Source: Gammaproteobacteria bacterium (lineage in GTDB: Bacteria > Pseudomonadota > Gammaproteobacteria > Xanthomonadales > SZUA-36). From it: a stretch of DNA of 64,000 bases. Below are positions 39,310-48,253 of this stretch, in pieces. Position 1 is the stretch's first letter. Every line of letters starts with the position of its first letter. The notes below the pieces were generated by a model, which saw only the letters and a program-made list of their open reading frames with translations, was not told the origin of the DNA and searched no databases. The stretch spans positions 124,001 to 188,000 of the forward strand of contig JAJFLB010000053.1 in NCBI GenBank assembly GCA_021772915.1, written 5' to 3'. Position numbers and translations under genes: made by a program.

Positions 39310-40389
39310 ATGACTCGTATCTATAATTTTTGCGCTGGTCCGGCGACCCTGCCTTTGGCGGTACTGGAGCAAGCCCGGGAAGAACTGCTGAACTACCGTG
39401 GGTCGGGTATGTCGGTAATGGAAATCTCTCACCGCAGTGCTACGTTTGACGAACTGGCAGACAGCACAGAGGCCTGTCTCAGACGCTTATTATCAGTGGG
39501 CGATGATTACGCCTTGTTATTTCTCGCCGGAGGGGCAACGACACAGTTTGCCCAGGTTCCATTGAACCTGGCGTCCTCAGACCTTCCCGGAGCTTATGTT
39601 GTCAGCGGCAGCTGGAGCAAGAAAGCCTATGCTATTGCGCAACGGCTGGGCCTGGCACATCTGGCTGCCAGCAGTGAAGACTCGGGTTTTAAATCGATTC
39701 CGTCGGAAACCGAGTGGCGATTCGATGAGCCCTGCGCTTACCTGCATTATGTCAGCAATGAGACCATTTCAGGTGTTCAGTTCCAACAACCGCCAGGAAC
39801 CACCCAGGACCTGGTTGCCGACATGTCGTCCGACTTACTGTCGAGACCTGTGGAAGTGGATAAGTTTGCTGCCATTTACGCTGGCGCACAAAAGAACCTC
39901 GGCCAGGCCGGTATCACGCTGGTTATTGTTCGCAAGGACCTGTTGCGGGATCTTCCCATGGCCGTACCCGCTCTGCAATCGTGGAAACTACAGTTTCAGA
40001 AAGGCTCACGTCTCAATACGCCACCGACTTTCGCCTGGTACATGGCAGGTTTGGTGTTTGGCTGGATCGAAGCGCAGGGTGGGGTAAGGCAGATGGCTGA
40101 ACTCAACCAGAGAAAGGCAGATGCGCTGTATGGCTACCTTGATCAAAGTGCATTCTATCTCAATGACATAGCCACTGAATTTCGTTCAAGCATGAATGTA
40201 CCCTTTAAGATAATGGATGAGACCTTGCATGCGAGGTTTATAGCCGAGGCCGAGGCTGCAGGTTTGAGCAGTCTCAAAGGACATCGTTCGGTGGGTGGTA
40301 TGCGTGCCAGTATTTATAACGCAATGCCAATTGAAGGCATCCAGGCCCTGCTTTCTTTTATGACAGAGTTTGAAAGTAGTGCAGGCTGA
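39310..40389 (+). CDS. serC: Phosphoserine aminotransferase
   Basis: SerC transaminates phosphohydroxypyruvate in serine synthesis and also serves pyridoxal phosphate synthesis. The 359-residue protein has the N-terminal NFCAGPATLP, the Trp/Ser substrate pocket (GSWSKKAY), and the PLP lysine in YAGAQKNLGQAG. The ATG at 39310 fits the family N-terminus. Its stop shares one base with the pheA ATG. serC-pheA is the Pseudomonas order. Confidence 0.96.
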   Translation: MTRIYNFCAGPATLPLAVLEQAREELLNYRGSGMSVMEISHRSATFDELADSTEACLRRLLSVGDDYALLFLAGGATTQFAQVPLNLASSDLPGAYVVSGSWSKKAYAIAQRLGLAHLAASSEDSGFKSIPSETEWRFDEPCAYLHYVSNETISGVQFQQPPGTTQDLVADMSSDLLSRPVEVDKFAAIYAGAQKNLGQAGITLVIVRKDLLRDLPMAVPALQSWKLQFQKGSRLNTPPTFAWYMAGLVFGWIEAQGGVRQMAELNQRKADALYGYLDQSAFYLNDIATEFRSSMNVPFKIMDETLHARFIAEAEAAGLSSLKGHRSVGGMRASIYNAMPIEGIQALLSFMTEFESSAG

Positions 40390-41537
40390 TGAGTGACAGG
40401 AAAAATACCAAAGGATCTGAAACCGGTGTGGAATTAGGCGACGTTCGGGAGAAAATTGATGCACTGGATGCCAAGATCCAGGCATTGATCAGCGAGCGAG
40501 CAGGTCTCGCCGGGGCGGTTCGCGAGTCAAAGGGTTCCCTCGATAATGCGGTGGATTATTACCGTCCCGAGCGCGAAGCAGAGGTTCTCAGGGGCGTGCG
40601 CGAACGAAATAGGGGGCCAATCAGTGATACTGAAATGCTCCGGTTATTCAGGGAAATCATGTCGGTTTGTCTGGCCCAGCAGGAGCCTTTGAAAATTGCT
40701 TACCTGGGACCAGAAGGGACATTTACCCAGCAAGCTGTAAATCTTCATTTCGGGCATTCCGTGAGGGCGCTGGCCGTGGGAGGGCTTGATGATGTTTTCT
40801 CGCAAGTAGAGATCGCCGAGGCGGACTTTGGCGTCGTTCCAGTAGAAAACTCCTCCCAGGGAATTGTCAGTCATACACTGGACAGGTTTGTCGAATCAGA
40901 TTTGAGGATTTGCGGTGAAATTGAAATGACCGTTCATCATAACCTGCTAACCCTGGCGAAATCTTTGAGCGGTGTTGAACGAATCTATTCCCATCAGCAA
41001 TCCCTGTCACAGTGTAAGCGCTGGATTCATGAGCACTTACCCGCAGCCGAGTGCATAGCGGTCAGCAGTAACGCAGAGGCAGCCAGGCGGGTGCGACAGA
41101 TACCTGATGCGGCCGCTATTTCCAGTGAGTCGGCCGCTGAGATTTATGGTGTACCGGTACTGTTTGCGCATATTGAAGACAGCCGCGATAACGCCACGCG
41201 CTTCCTGGTCATCGGCAGAGAGTTGCTGGCGTCCTCGGGTGATGATAAGACCACCCTGTTATTGGCAGGTGAGGAGGTCGCCGGTGATTTACATGGACTA
41301 TTAACGCCACTGGCACGTCATTCCTTGAATATGACCCGGATAGAGTCGCGACCATCAAGTACCGCCAGATGGAAGTACGTGTTTTTTATCGACATTGACG
41401 GTCACGCAGAAACAGAACCTCTGAAAACGGCACTGGCAGAGATGCAAAAACTGAGCAGCTTGACTCGGGTGCTGGGTTCTTATCCAAAGGCGATTGTGAG
41501 CCGCCAGGTGGCGGAAGACAAGGCAGACAGTGCGTGA
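40389..41537 (+). CDS. pheA: Bifunctional chorismate mutase / prephenate dehydratase
   Basis: PheA converts chorismate through prephenate to phenylpyruvate. The 382-residue protein has an AroQ-type mutase helix domain (about residues 18-98), the dehydratase domain starting KIAYLGPEGTFTQQA with DNATRFLVI, and a C-terminal ACT domain with the ESRPS motif for phenylalanine feedback. It is followed directly by aroA (GTGA overlap); the hisC and tyrA genes that lie between them in Pseudomonas are absent. Confidence 0.96.
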   Translation: MSDRKNTKGSETGVELGDVREKIDALDAKIQALISERAGLAGAVRESKGSLDNAVDYYRPEREAEVLRGVRERNRGPISDTEMLRLFREIMSVCLAQQEPLKIAYLGPEGTFTQQAVNLHFGHSVRALAVGGLDDVFSQVEIAEADFGVVPVENSSQGIVSHTLDRFVESDLRICGEIEMTVHHNLLTLAKSLSGVERIYSHQQSLSQCKRWIHEHLPAAECIAVSSNAEAARRVRQIPDAAAISSESAAEIYGVPVLFAHIEDSRDNATRFLVIGRELLASSGDDKTTLLLAGEEVAGDLHGLLTPLARHSLNMTRIESRPSSTARWKYVFFIDIDGHAETEPLKTALAEMQKLSSLTRVLGSYPKAIVSRQVAEDKADSA

Positions 41538-42853
41538 TCCTGAAGGTTGAACCGATGGGGTCGGCTTTGCTGGGTGAGGTCGATTCGCCGGGTGACAAGT
41601 CTATCAGTCATCGGGCACTGATATTCGCCAGTCTGGCCGAAGGACGTTCCGAATTGAGTGGTCTGCTTGAAAGTGAGGATACGCTGGCCACCTCGAGGGC
41701 TTGTGAACAGTTGGGTGCAAAAATAGAGCGTCGCGGCGAAAGAACTTTTATCAGCGGTTTGGGCGGGGTGTTGAAACGGCCACCCACTGGTTTTCTCGAA
41801 ATGGGAAATTCCGGCACCGCCATACGTCTGCTTGCCGGCGTGTTATGTGGTCAGGGTTTTAGCACTACACTGAGTGGTGATACGTCACTGAATCGCCGGC
41901 CGATGCGACGGGTGGTCGAGCCACTGACCCTGATGGGTGCGGATATCAGATCCACCGGTCAGGGGACGGCGCCGTTGGTGGTCAATGTCTGTGCCGGGTT
42001 AACAGGGATAGAGTATGCATCCCCGGTGGCCAGCGCACAGATCAAGTCCTGTGTGCTGCTGGCGGGATTATTTGCCAGCGGTGTCACCCGTGTAACTGAA
42101 CCTCGTTTGAGTCGTGATCATACCGAACGCATGTTACCGGTATTTGGTGTAGACATGCCGGGACCGTGTAGCGTGACCGGTGGGTCCAGGCTGAAAGCCG
42201 CTGACTTCACCGTGCCGGGGGACGTCTCCTCAGCAGTATTTCCTCTGGCCGCAGCGGCCATGATGACGGGTTCAAAGGTCATTTCATTGCAGACTGGACT
42301 TAACCCTACCCGTGTTGGTTTTCTCCGCTGTCTGGAAGAAATGGGTGCACAGCTGGAGATTGTAAAACACACTTTTCCGGGTACAGAGCCGGTGGGTGAT
42401 ATTCAAGTGACCTTCAACGATCGCCTGCAGGCTATTGACGTACCGGAAACCAGGGTTCCGGAGATGATCGATGAATTGCCCTTGCTGATGGCAGTAGCGG
42501 CCACAGCCGAGGGTGTGTCGCGTATACGCGGGGCCGCAGAACTGAGGGTAAAGGAAAGTGACCGTCTGGCAGTGATGGCAAGCGGCTTGCGCGCACTGGG
42601 TGTGGAATTGGTGGAGTATCCTGATGGAATGGACATCAAAGGTGGAAGTATTTCAGGCGGGTGTGTGGACGCCGCCGGAGATCACCGTTGTGCCATGTCG
42701 CTCGCCTTGCTGGGTCTTGTTGCTACGGGCTCCGTCAAGGTTGACAATGCGGAGTACATTGCGACCTCGTACCCGGAATTCAGCGCGGACATGAACCGTC
42801 TTGGTGCAAGTATGCGAATGGACACGGATGGGTTGCAAAGGCCGGCGTCATGA
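41534..42853 (+). CDS. aroA: 3-phosphoshikimate 1-carboxyvinyltransferase (EPSP synthase), class II type
   Basis: AroA joins shikimate 3-phosphate and PEP. The 439-residue protein has GNSGTAIRLLAG and SLNRRPMRRV. Four motifs used to define class II enzymes are all present: GDKS near the N-terminus, SAQIK in the middle, RDHTE, and NPTR. Class II enzymes (CP4, Bacillus type) are intrinsically less sensitive to glyphosate than class I. It starts at a GTG that overlaps the pheA stop; an ATG at 41555 is possible but would lose the first strand. In Pseudomonas the enzyme is fused to TyrA; here it is free-standing. Confidence 0.94.
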   Translation: MILKVEPMGSALLGEVDSPGDKSISHRALIFASLAEGRSELSGLLESEDTLATSRACEQLGAKIERRGERTFISGLGGVLKRPPTGFLEMGNSGTAIRLLAGVLCGQGFSTTLSGDTSLNRRPMRRVVEPLTLMGADIRSTGQGTAPLVVNVCAGLTGIEYASPVASAQIKSCVLLAGLFASGVTRVTEPRLSRDHTERMLPVFGVDMPGPCSVTGGSRLKAADFTVPGDVSSAVFPLAAAAMMTGSKVISLQTGLNPTRVGFLRCLEEMGAQLEIVKHTFPGTEPVGDIQVTFNDRLQAIDVPETRVPEMIDELPLLMAVAATAEGVSRIRGAAELRVKESDRLAVMASGLRALGVELVEYPDGMDIKGGSISGGCVDAAGDHRCAMSLALLGLVATGSVKVDNAEYIATSYPEFSADMNRLGASMRMDTDGLQRPAS

Positions 42854-43545
42854 CCAGGTCCAAGCTTTCCAGCGGGAACGATTCCGGACTGGACGTACCC
42901 GTCATTGCAATTGATGGTCCCGGAGGATCCGGTAAGGGCACGATATCAATCCGGTTGGCGAAGCATCTCGGTTGGAATTTTCTAGACAGTGGTGCACTTT
43001 ACCGATTGACTGCACTGGCAGTACTGAAAAACCAGATATCACTGGATAACGAAGCCGCGCTGGGGAAGACGGCAGCCGGTCTTGACATTCGATTTGAGTC
43101 GACCGGTAGCGGCGTCGTAGCCCGCCTTGATGGTGAGGACGTTGGTGACTGCCTGCGGCTTGAAAAGACGGGAATCATTGCCTCCAGGATTGCGGCCATA
43201 CCCGTTGTCAGATTGGCTTTGACCGGACGGCAAAGACACTTCCGGCAAGCTCCCGGGCTGGTGGCTGATGGCAGGGATATGGGAACAGTAATTTTTCCGG
43301 ACGCCATTTTGAAGATTTTTCTCACGGCGAGTGATGAATGTCGTGCCCGGCGGCGACATAAGCAGTTGAAAGAAAAAGGAGAAAGTGTTAATCTCTCGCG
43401 CCTTTTCAGGGAGATCAAAGCGCGTGATTCGCGTGATCAATCACGTGACATTTCTCCGCTTAGACCTGCCGAAGATGCAGTGATTATTGATTCTACTGAC
43501 TTAAACCTTGAAGAAGTATTCAGTAAAATTGTTAAGTTAGTTTAA
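42850..43545 (+). CDS. cmk: Cytidylate kinase
   Basis: Cmk phosphorylates CMP and dCMP. The 231-residue protein has the P-loop GPGGSGKGTIS, the DSGALYR CMP-binding segment, DGRDMGTVIFP and a lid with RRRHKQLKEKG. It overlaps aroA by ATGA and precedes rpsA, as in most proteobacteria. Confidence 0.96.
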   Translation: MTRSKLSSGNDSGLDVPVIAIDGPGGSGKGTISIRLAKHLGWNFLDSGALYRLTALAVLKNQISLDNEAALGKTAAGLDIRFESTGSGVVARLDGEDVGDCLRLEKTGIIASRIAAIPVVRLALTGRQRHFRQAPGLVADGRDMGTVIFPDAILKIFLTASDECRARRRHKQLKEKGESVNLSRLFREIKARDSRDQSRDISPLRPAEDAVIIDSTDLNLEEVFSKIVKLV

Positions 43546-43576
43546 GTTTATAAGTTAATATTTTGAAATATAACGA

Positions 43577-43582
43577 TATAAT
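43577..43582 (+). promoter_or_regulatory. -10 box of the rpsA promoter
   Basis: A perfect TATAAT lies in an AT-rich stretch between cmk and rpsA, with only a weak TTAATA 17 bases upstream. It would give a leader of about 100 bases before rpsA, where S1 autoregulation acts in E. coli. Confidence 0.5.
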
Positions 43583-43688
43583 CGTGCTGCTTATTGATAG
43601 GCAGTAAACTTTTAACCGGCGTTTCCAACGCCATAACAAGACAGGTGGATGTTTTGCTCTCATGCAAAATGTCTGTGGGATTAAACCA

Positions 43689-45365
43689 ATGACCGAAAGT
43701 TTCGCTGAATTATTTGAACAAAGCCTCGCTATAAACAACCTGAGACCCGGCACCATCATTACCGGCACAGTGGTCGAGATCAGGGACGACGCTGTCGTCG
43801 TCAATGCCGGACTCAAATCAGAGGGTATCGTACCCATTTATCAATTCCGTTCTCTTGATGGAGAGTTGGAGGTAGAAGTGGGTGACAGCGTGGAAGTTTC
43901 GCTGGAAGCCGTTGAAGATGGTTATGGTGAGACCCGCCTGTCTCGTGAAAAGGCCAAACGTGCGATGGTTTGGGACAAACTGGAAAGCGCCTTTGAGGGC
44001 GAAGATATCGTACAGGGCAAAATCAGTGGAAAAGTCAAAGGTGGCTTTACGGTTGATATCAATGACATTCGTGCATTCTTGCCAGGATCACTGGTTGATG
44101 TACGCCCGGTGCGGGATCCCGCTTATCTTGAAGGCAAGGACCTGGATTTCAAGATTATCAAACTGGACCGCAAGCGTAACAATGTCGTAGTTTCGCGCCG
44201 TGCGGTTGTTGAACTTGAATTCAGCGCAGAACGTGAGCAATTGCTGGAACGTCTGGAAGAGGGTGTCATTGTTAAAGGTGTTGTCAAAAATCTCACCGAT
44301 TACGGCGCATTTATCGACCTCGGTGGTATCGATGGCCTGTTGCATATTACCGATATGGCCTGGAAGCGCGTCCGTCACCCATCAGAAGTGGTCAACGTTG
44401 GCGATGAACTTGAAGTTCGCGTGCTGCGTTTTGATCGCGAGCGCAATCGGGTTTCGCTGGGTCTGAAGCAGTTGGGCGATGACCCGTGGAGCGATCTTGC
44501 ACGTCGTTACCCGGTGGGCGCACGGCTGTTTGGACACGTATCAAACATCACCGACTACGGTTGTTTTGTTGAAATCGAAGATGGTGTTGAAGGCTTGGTT
44601 CATGTCTCAGAAATGGATTGGACCAACAAGAATGTCAACCCGGCCAAGGTTGTTCAGACCGGGGATGAAATTGAAGTCATGGTGCTTGAGATCGACGAAG
44701 AACGTCGGCGTATTTCATTGGGCATGAAGCAATGTGCGGCCAATCCCTGGGATGCTTTTGCGGCGACCCACAATAAGGGCGACCGGGTCACGGGTGCGAT
44801 TAAGTCCATCACTGATTTTGGCATCTTTATCGGTCTCAGTGGTGGTATCGACGGATTGGTCCACCTGTCTGACATCTCGTGGCTAACGCCAGGAGAGGAG
44901 TCCGTACGCAACTTTAACAAAGGTGAAGAAGTTGAAGCCGTGGTGCTGGCTGTTGATCCCGAGCGCGAACGCATCTCTCTGGGGCTCAAGCAACTGGATC
45001 AGGATCCGTTTGCTACCTTCATGGCAGAGCACCCACGTGGCAGTCAGGTCAAAGGCATTGTCAAGGAAGTCGATGAACGTGGTGCAGTGATCGAGTTGGT
45101 TGACGGCGTGGAAGGGTATCTGCGTGCGTCAGATATTAAGAAGGAGCGCGTGGAAGATGCAAGTAAGGAACTTGCAGTTGGAGACGAAATTGAGGCCAAG
45201 TTTATCAGTCTTGACCGCAAGAACCGCAGTTTGTCCCTGTCTATTCGTGCTCTGGAGGACGAAGAATTGGCCGAAGCACTTGAAGAGTATCACGATAAAA
45301 ACGCGGCCAGCGGTATGACTTCACTGGGTGAATTGCTCAAAGAGCAGCTCGATCAGGATAGTTGA
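43689..45365 (+). CDS. rpsA: 30S ribosomal protein S1
   Basis: S1 binds mRNA leaders and brings them to the 30S subunit. The 558-residue protein has six S1 OB-fold repeats and the typical start [13 protein letters not shown], very close to E. coli S1 (for example [20 protein letters not shown] and [19 protein letters not shown]). The ATG at 43689 has no strong Shine-Dalgarno sequence, which is also known for E. coli rpsA. The last repeat is complete but the C-terminal tail is short. Confidence 0.98.
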   Translation: MTESFAELFEQSLAINNLRPGTIITGTVVEIRDDAVVVNAGLKSEGIVPIYQFRSLDGELEVEVGDSVEVSLEAVEDGYGETRLSREKAKRAMVWDKLESAFEGEDIVQGKISGKVKGGFTVDINDIRAFLPGSLVDVRPVRDPAYLEGKDLDFKIIKLDRKRNNVVVSRRAVVELEFSAEREQLLERLEEGVIVKGVVKNLTDYGAFIDLGGIDGLLHITDMAWKRVRHPSEVVNVGDELEVRVLRFDRERNRVSLGLKQLGDDPWSDLARRYPVGARLFGHVSNITDYGCFVEIEDGVEGLVHVSEMDWTNKNVNPAKVVQTGDEIEVMVLEIDEERRRISLGMKQCAANPWDAFAATHNKGDRVTGAIKSITDFGIFIGLSGGIDGLVHLSDISWLTPGEESVRNFNKGEEVEAVVLAVDPERERISLGLKQLDQDPFATFMAEHPRGSQVKGIVKEVDERGAVIELVDGVEGYLRASDIKKERVEDASKELAVGDEIEAKFISLDRKNRSLSLSIRALEDEELAEALEEYHDKNAASGMTSLGELLKEQLDQDS

Positions 45366-45375
45366 GCCAGGACAT

Positions 45376-45409
45376 GGGCGAGTCAAAACGAGTCGCCCGT
45401 TAAGTTTTT
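45376..45409 (+). terminator. Possible terminator between rpsA and ihfB
   Basis: A GGGCGA/TCGCCC stem with an 11-base loop (45376-45398) is followed by GTTAAGTTTTT. The stem is short and the T-run begins several bases after it, so termination may be partial. Confidence 0.45.
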
Positions 45410-45447
45410 AGGTTAAGATACCCTTGGAACAAAAAGCAAGGATTACA

Positions 45448-45732
45448 ATGACCAAATCAGAATTGATCGACCGTCTTGCAGAAGTACAGCAGCACCTTGC
45501 ACATCTGGATGTTGAGCTGGGTGTCAAGTCCATTCTCGAGCAAATGAGCTTCTCGCTTTCATCGGGCGAACGTATTGAAATAAGGGGCTTCGGAAGTTTC
45601 TCACTACACTACCGGGCACCAAGGATGGGTCGTAATCCAAAAAGTGGTGAGGCGGTCTCTTTGCCCGGAAAGCACGTGCCGCACTTTAAACCTGGCAAGT
45701 CTTTACGTGAGCGGGTAAACAATATTTCCTGA
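45448..45732 (+). CDS. ihfB: Integration host factor subunit beta
   Basis: IHF-beta pairs with IHF-alpha to bend DNA at specific sites. The 94-residue protein has the IHF-type arm [32 protein letters not shown] distinguishes it from HU. The ATG at 45448 has AAGGA just upstream. It follows rpsA, the conserved rpsA-ihfB pair. Confidence 0.96.
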   Translation: MTKSELIDRLAEVQQHLAHLDVELGVKSILEQMSFSLSSGERIEIRGFGSFSLHYRAPRMGRNPKSGEAVSLPGKHVPHFKPGKSLRERVNNIS

Positions 45733-45756
45733 TCAAAGCCCCGGACCGGTGATGTC

Positions 45757-46050
45757 GTGAAAAAGACGGGCTTAATCCTGATGGCGGTTGCAGCCACAGT
45801 GGCCGGATTACTTGTCGGCACACTAAATTCTGCTTCCGTCAATGTAGACCTGCTCTGGTTTCAGTTAGAGCTCCCCTTGGGTTTGACAATTCTATCCGGC
45901 TTTTCGCTGGGTCTTGTGGTTGGTATCAGTATGATTTACATGGCCCGTATTGTGCCGTTGCGGTTGCAGTTACGTAAGGCCAGAACCGCGTTGCTCAAGA
46001 AAAATGAGCTCGCTCAGGACAAACTCGAACCAAACACGCCGGATGCCTGA
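45757..46050 (+). CDS. lapA: Lipopolysaccharide assembly protein LapA
   Basis: LapA is a small inner-membrane protein encoded with LapB. The 97-residue product has two membrane helices (about 5-25 and 40-62) and a basic cytoplasmic tail, as expected for the DUF1049 family. It starts at GTG (45757) and its stop overlaps the lapB start by eight bases (ATGCCTGA). Confidence 0.9.
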   Translation: MKKTGLILMAVAATVAGLLVGTLNSASVNVDLLWFQLELPLGLTILSGFSLGLVVGISMIYMARIVPLRLQLRKARTALLKKNELAQDKLEPNTPDA

Positions 46051-47209
46051 AGTACTGTTGTTTGTGTTGATTCCGGTGGCCGCCTGGGGGGGCTGGGTGC
46101 TGGCTAAAGGCACAGCCAGCAGAGGTGAAAACGAGCGTAACCACAAATTCAGTCATCGTTACTTTCAGGGTCTGAATTACCTGTTGGACGAGCAGCCCGA
46201 TAAAGCCATCGCTGTTTTTATCGAGATGGCGGAAGTTAACGCCGACACAGTCGAAACACATCTTGCACTTGGCAACCTGTTCAGACGTCGAGGCGAGGTT
46301 GAGCGCGCCATCCGAATCCACCAGAACATCATATCCAAACCGGGCCTGGATGAGCCACAAAAGACGCGCGCTTTGCTTGCTCTGGGCGAAGACTACATGC
46401 GTGCAGGTCTATTCGACCGTGCAGAACGCTTGTTCAATGAGCTGACTGAGCGTGAATCCCATGCCCCTTCGGCGTTGCGGCACTTGCTGGATATCTATCA
46501 GCAGGAAAGGGATTGGGAAAAAGCGCTGCAACAGGCGCGAAAACTTGAATCGGTCACCGATCAGAAAATGGGTCTGGTCATGTCACATTTTTGTTGTGAA
46601 ATGGCGGAGGTCGATTTGAAAGCGGACAAGCCGGCAGCAGCCCGAAAACAGTTACGCCAGGCCAAGCGTTATTTTCCTGAAAGTATTCGTGCGAGATTCA
46701 TACTGGCCCGGATCGCAGAACAACAGGATATGCTTACTGAGGCATTGGGTGTTTATGAAGAAATTGCAGAAATGGACGTGGAGTATATCCACGACATTTT
46801 GCAGACTTATTTGAGGTGTGCAGAAAGTGTTGGTGAGATTCCCCGGGCATTGAAACAATTGGGAAATTGGGCGCAGCAGTATGACGGTGTCAGTTTGTTG
46901 CTGGCACAAACACGGGCAACCAGGGATGAGGAAGGGTTGGAGGCTGCCACCCACTATCTGGCCGAAGCATTGACTGAGCGTCCATCAGTAAAAGGACTTG
47001 ATCATCTGATTGAACTAAAACTTGAAGGTGGGCCGTCAAGCGATTCGGGCGACAAAATACTGCGGGCTGTTGCACAGAAACTGCTGGCGCGGCAACCGTC
47101 CTACCGTTGCACGCACTGCGGCTACGCCGGCCACAGTCATCATTGGCAATGTCCCAGTTGCAAACACTGGAGCACGACACGGATTATTCGTGGTGTACTG
47201 GGTGAGTAA
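46043..47209 (+). CDS. lapB: Lipopolysaccharide assembly protein LapB (YciM)
   Basis: LapB tethers to the membrane and, with FtsH, controls LpxC turnover and so lipid A synthesis. The 388-residue protein has an N-terminal anchor (about residues 3-19), a run of TPR repeats (about 40-340), and a C-terminal rubredoxin-like metal site with CTHCGYAG and CPSCKHW. All four cysteines are present. The start is fixed by the family N-terminus (MPEVLLFVLIPVAA). Confidence 0.95.
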   Translation: MPEVLLFVLIPVAAWGGWVLAKGTASRGENERNHKFSHRYFQGLNYLLDEQPDKAIAVFIEMAEVNADTVETHLALGNLFRRRGEVERAIRIHQNIISKPGLDEPQKTRALLALGEDYMRAGLFDRAERLFNELTERESHAPSALRHLLDIYQQERDWEKALQQARKLESVTDQKMGLVMSHFCCEMAEVDLKADKPAAARKQLRQAKRYFPESIRARFILARIAEQQDMLTEALGVYEEIAEMDVEYIHDILQTYLRCAESVGEIPRALKQLGNWAQQYDGVSLLLAQTRATRDEEGLEAATHYLAEALTERPSVKGLDHLIELKLEGGPSSDSGDKILRAVAQKLLARQPSYRCTHCGYAGHSHHWQCPSCKHWSTTRIIRGVLGE

Positions 47210-47212
47210 ACG

Positions 47213-48253
47213 ATGAGCCCTGTTGCCATGGAGGGGCAGTTGTTTCCAGCCTGGATTGTGACCGGTATTTTTGCCGGCTTGTTAAGTTACTTTGGTTGCA
47301 AAGGAGCAATGTTGTTGGCTAGTTGGTCCGGAATGATTGTACAACCCGGTGATCGTCAAAGTCATGGTGAAGCGACGCCAACGGGGGGCGGGCTGGGGCT
47401 GGTAGCCAGCACCATAATAACGGCTATGTTGGTTCAAATTTATTTCCCACTGCCAGTATTCTGGTGGCAAGGCGTTCTCCCCGGAGTGGTGGTACTCACG
47501 ATTATTGGATGGCTTGACGATCGGCGGCCCGTTTCTTCACTTTTGCGTTTGTTGGTTCAGCTTGCAGTCAGTCTGTGGTTGATAGGCTTCGTCTGCTCTC
47601 AGGTTGACCTGTATTCACTATTGTGGTGTGTAAACGGCGTCCTGGCAGTCCTCTGGGTGATGAACCTATATAATTTTATGGATGGAAGCAACGGCATGGC
47701 AGGATTTCAGGGTGTATTCTCTGGTCTCGTGCTGGGTTTTTTCTTCTACCTTGATAATCAATATTCGATGACCCTGTTGTCTACGGCTGTGGCCGCCGCC
47801 TGCGCCGGTTTTTTGCCGTTGAACTTCCCACGGGCAAAAATATTCATGGGCGACGTGGCCAGTGTGCCCCTGGGATTTATTTTCGCGTCGCTGGCAATTT
47901 ACGGAATATTGTCCGGTGCGTTGGGACTGGCTTCTTCGCTGCTCGTCATGTCCGTGTTTTTCGTGGACACAACTCTGACACTGTTGGCAAGGGCAATCAG
48001 GGGGGAGCGGTGGTATACTGCTCATAATCAACATGTTTATCAAAGACTGATCGCCAAAGGATGGTCGCATAGTCGTGTGCTGGTGGCGTATCAGATAACA
48101 AATTTGGTGTTGGTGTTGCCAGCCATTGTACTGGCAGAAATTTATCCAGCGAACGCTGTATTGATCGTAGGGTCTGCATTGCTGGCGCTTTCGGCATGCT
48201 GGTATTCAACAAACCTGAAGCTGGACGCACTTGGAGTCGGGGAGACGGAATGA
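47213..48253 (+). CDS. WbpL/WecA-like polyprenyl-phosphate sugar-1-phosphate transferase
   Basis: Family 4 glycosyltransferases of the MraY/WecA group start O-antigen or capsule units by moving a sugar phosphate to undecaprenyl phosphate. The 346-residue protein is polytopic (about ten helices) and has GWLDDRRPVSS (the Asp-Asp motif), NFMDGSNGMAG and a variant MGDVAS of the usual MGDxGS. The next gene encodes a WbpM-like dehydratase, which supports a WbpL-type role. It begins three bases after lapB. Confidence 0.88.
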   Translation: MSPVAMEGQLFPAWIVTGIFAGLLSYFGCKGAMLLASWSGMIVQPGDRQSHGEATPTGGGLGLVASTIITAMLVQIYFPLPVFWWQGVLPGVVVLTIIGWLDDRRPVSSLLRLLVQLAVSLWLIGFVCSQVDLYSLLWCVNGVLAVLWVMNLYNFMDGSNGMAGFQGVFSGLVLGFFFYLDNQYSMTLLSTAVAAACAGFLPLNFPRAKIFMGDVASVPLGFIFASLAIYGILSGALGLASSLLVMSVFFVDTTLTLLARAIRGERWYTAHNQHVYQRLIAKGWSHSRVLVAYQITNLVLVLPAIVLAEIYPANAVLIVGSALLALSACWYSTNLKLDALGVGETE

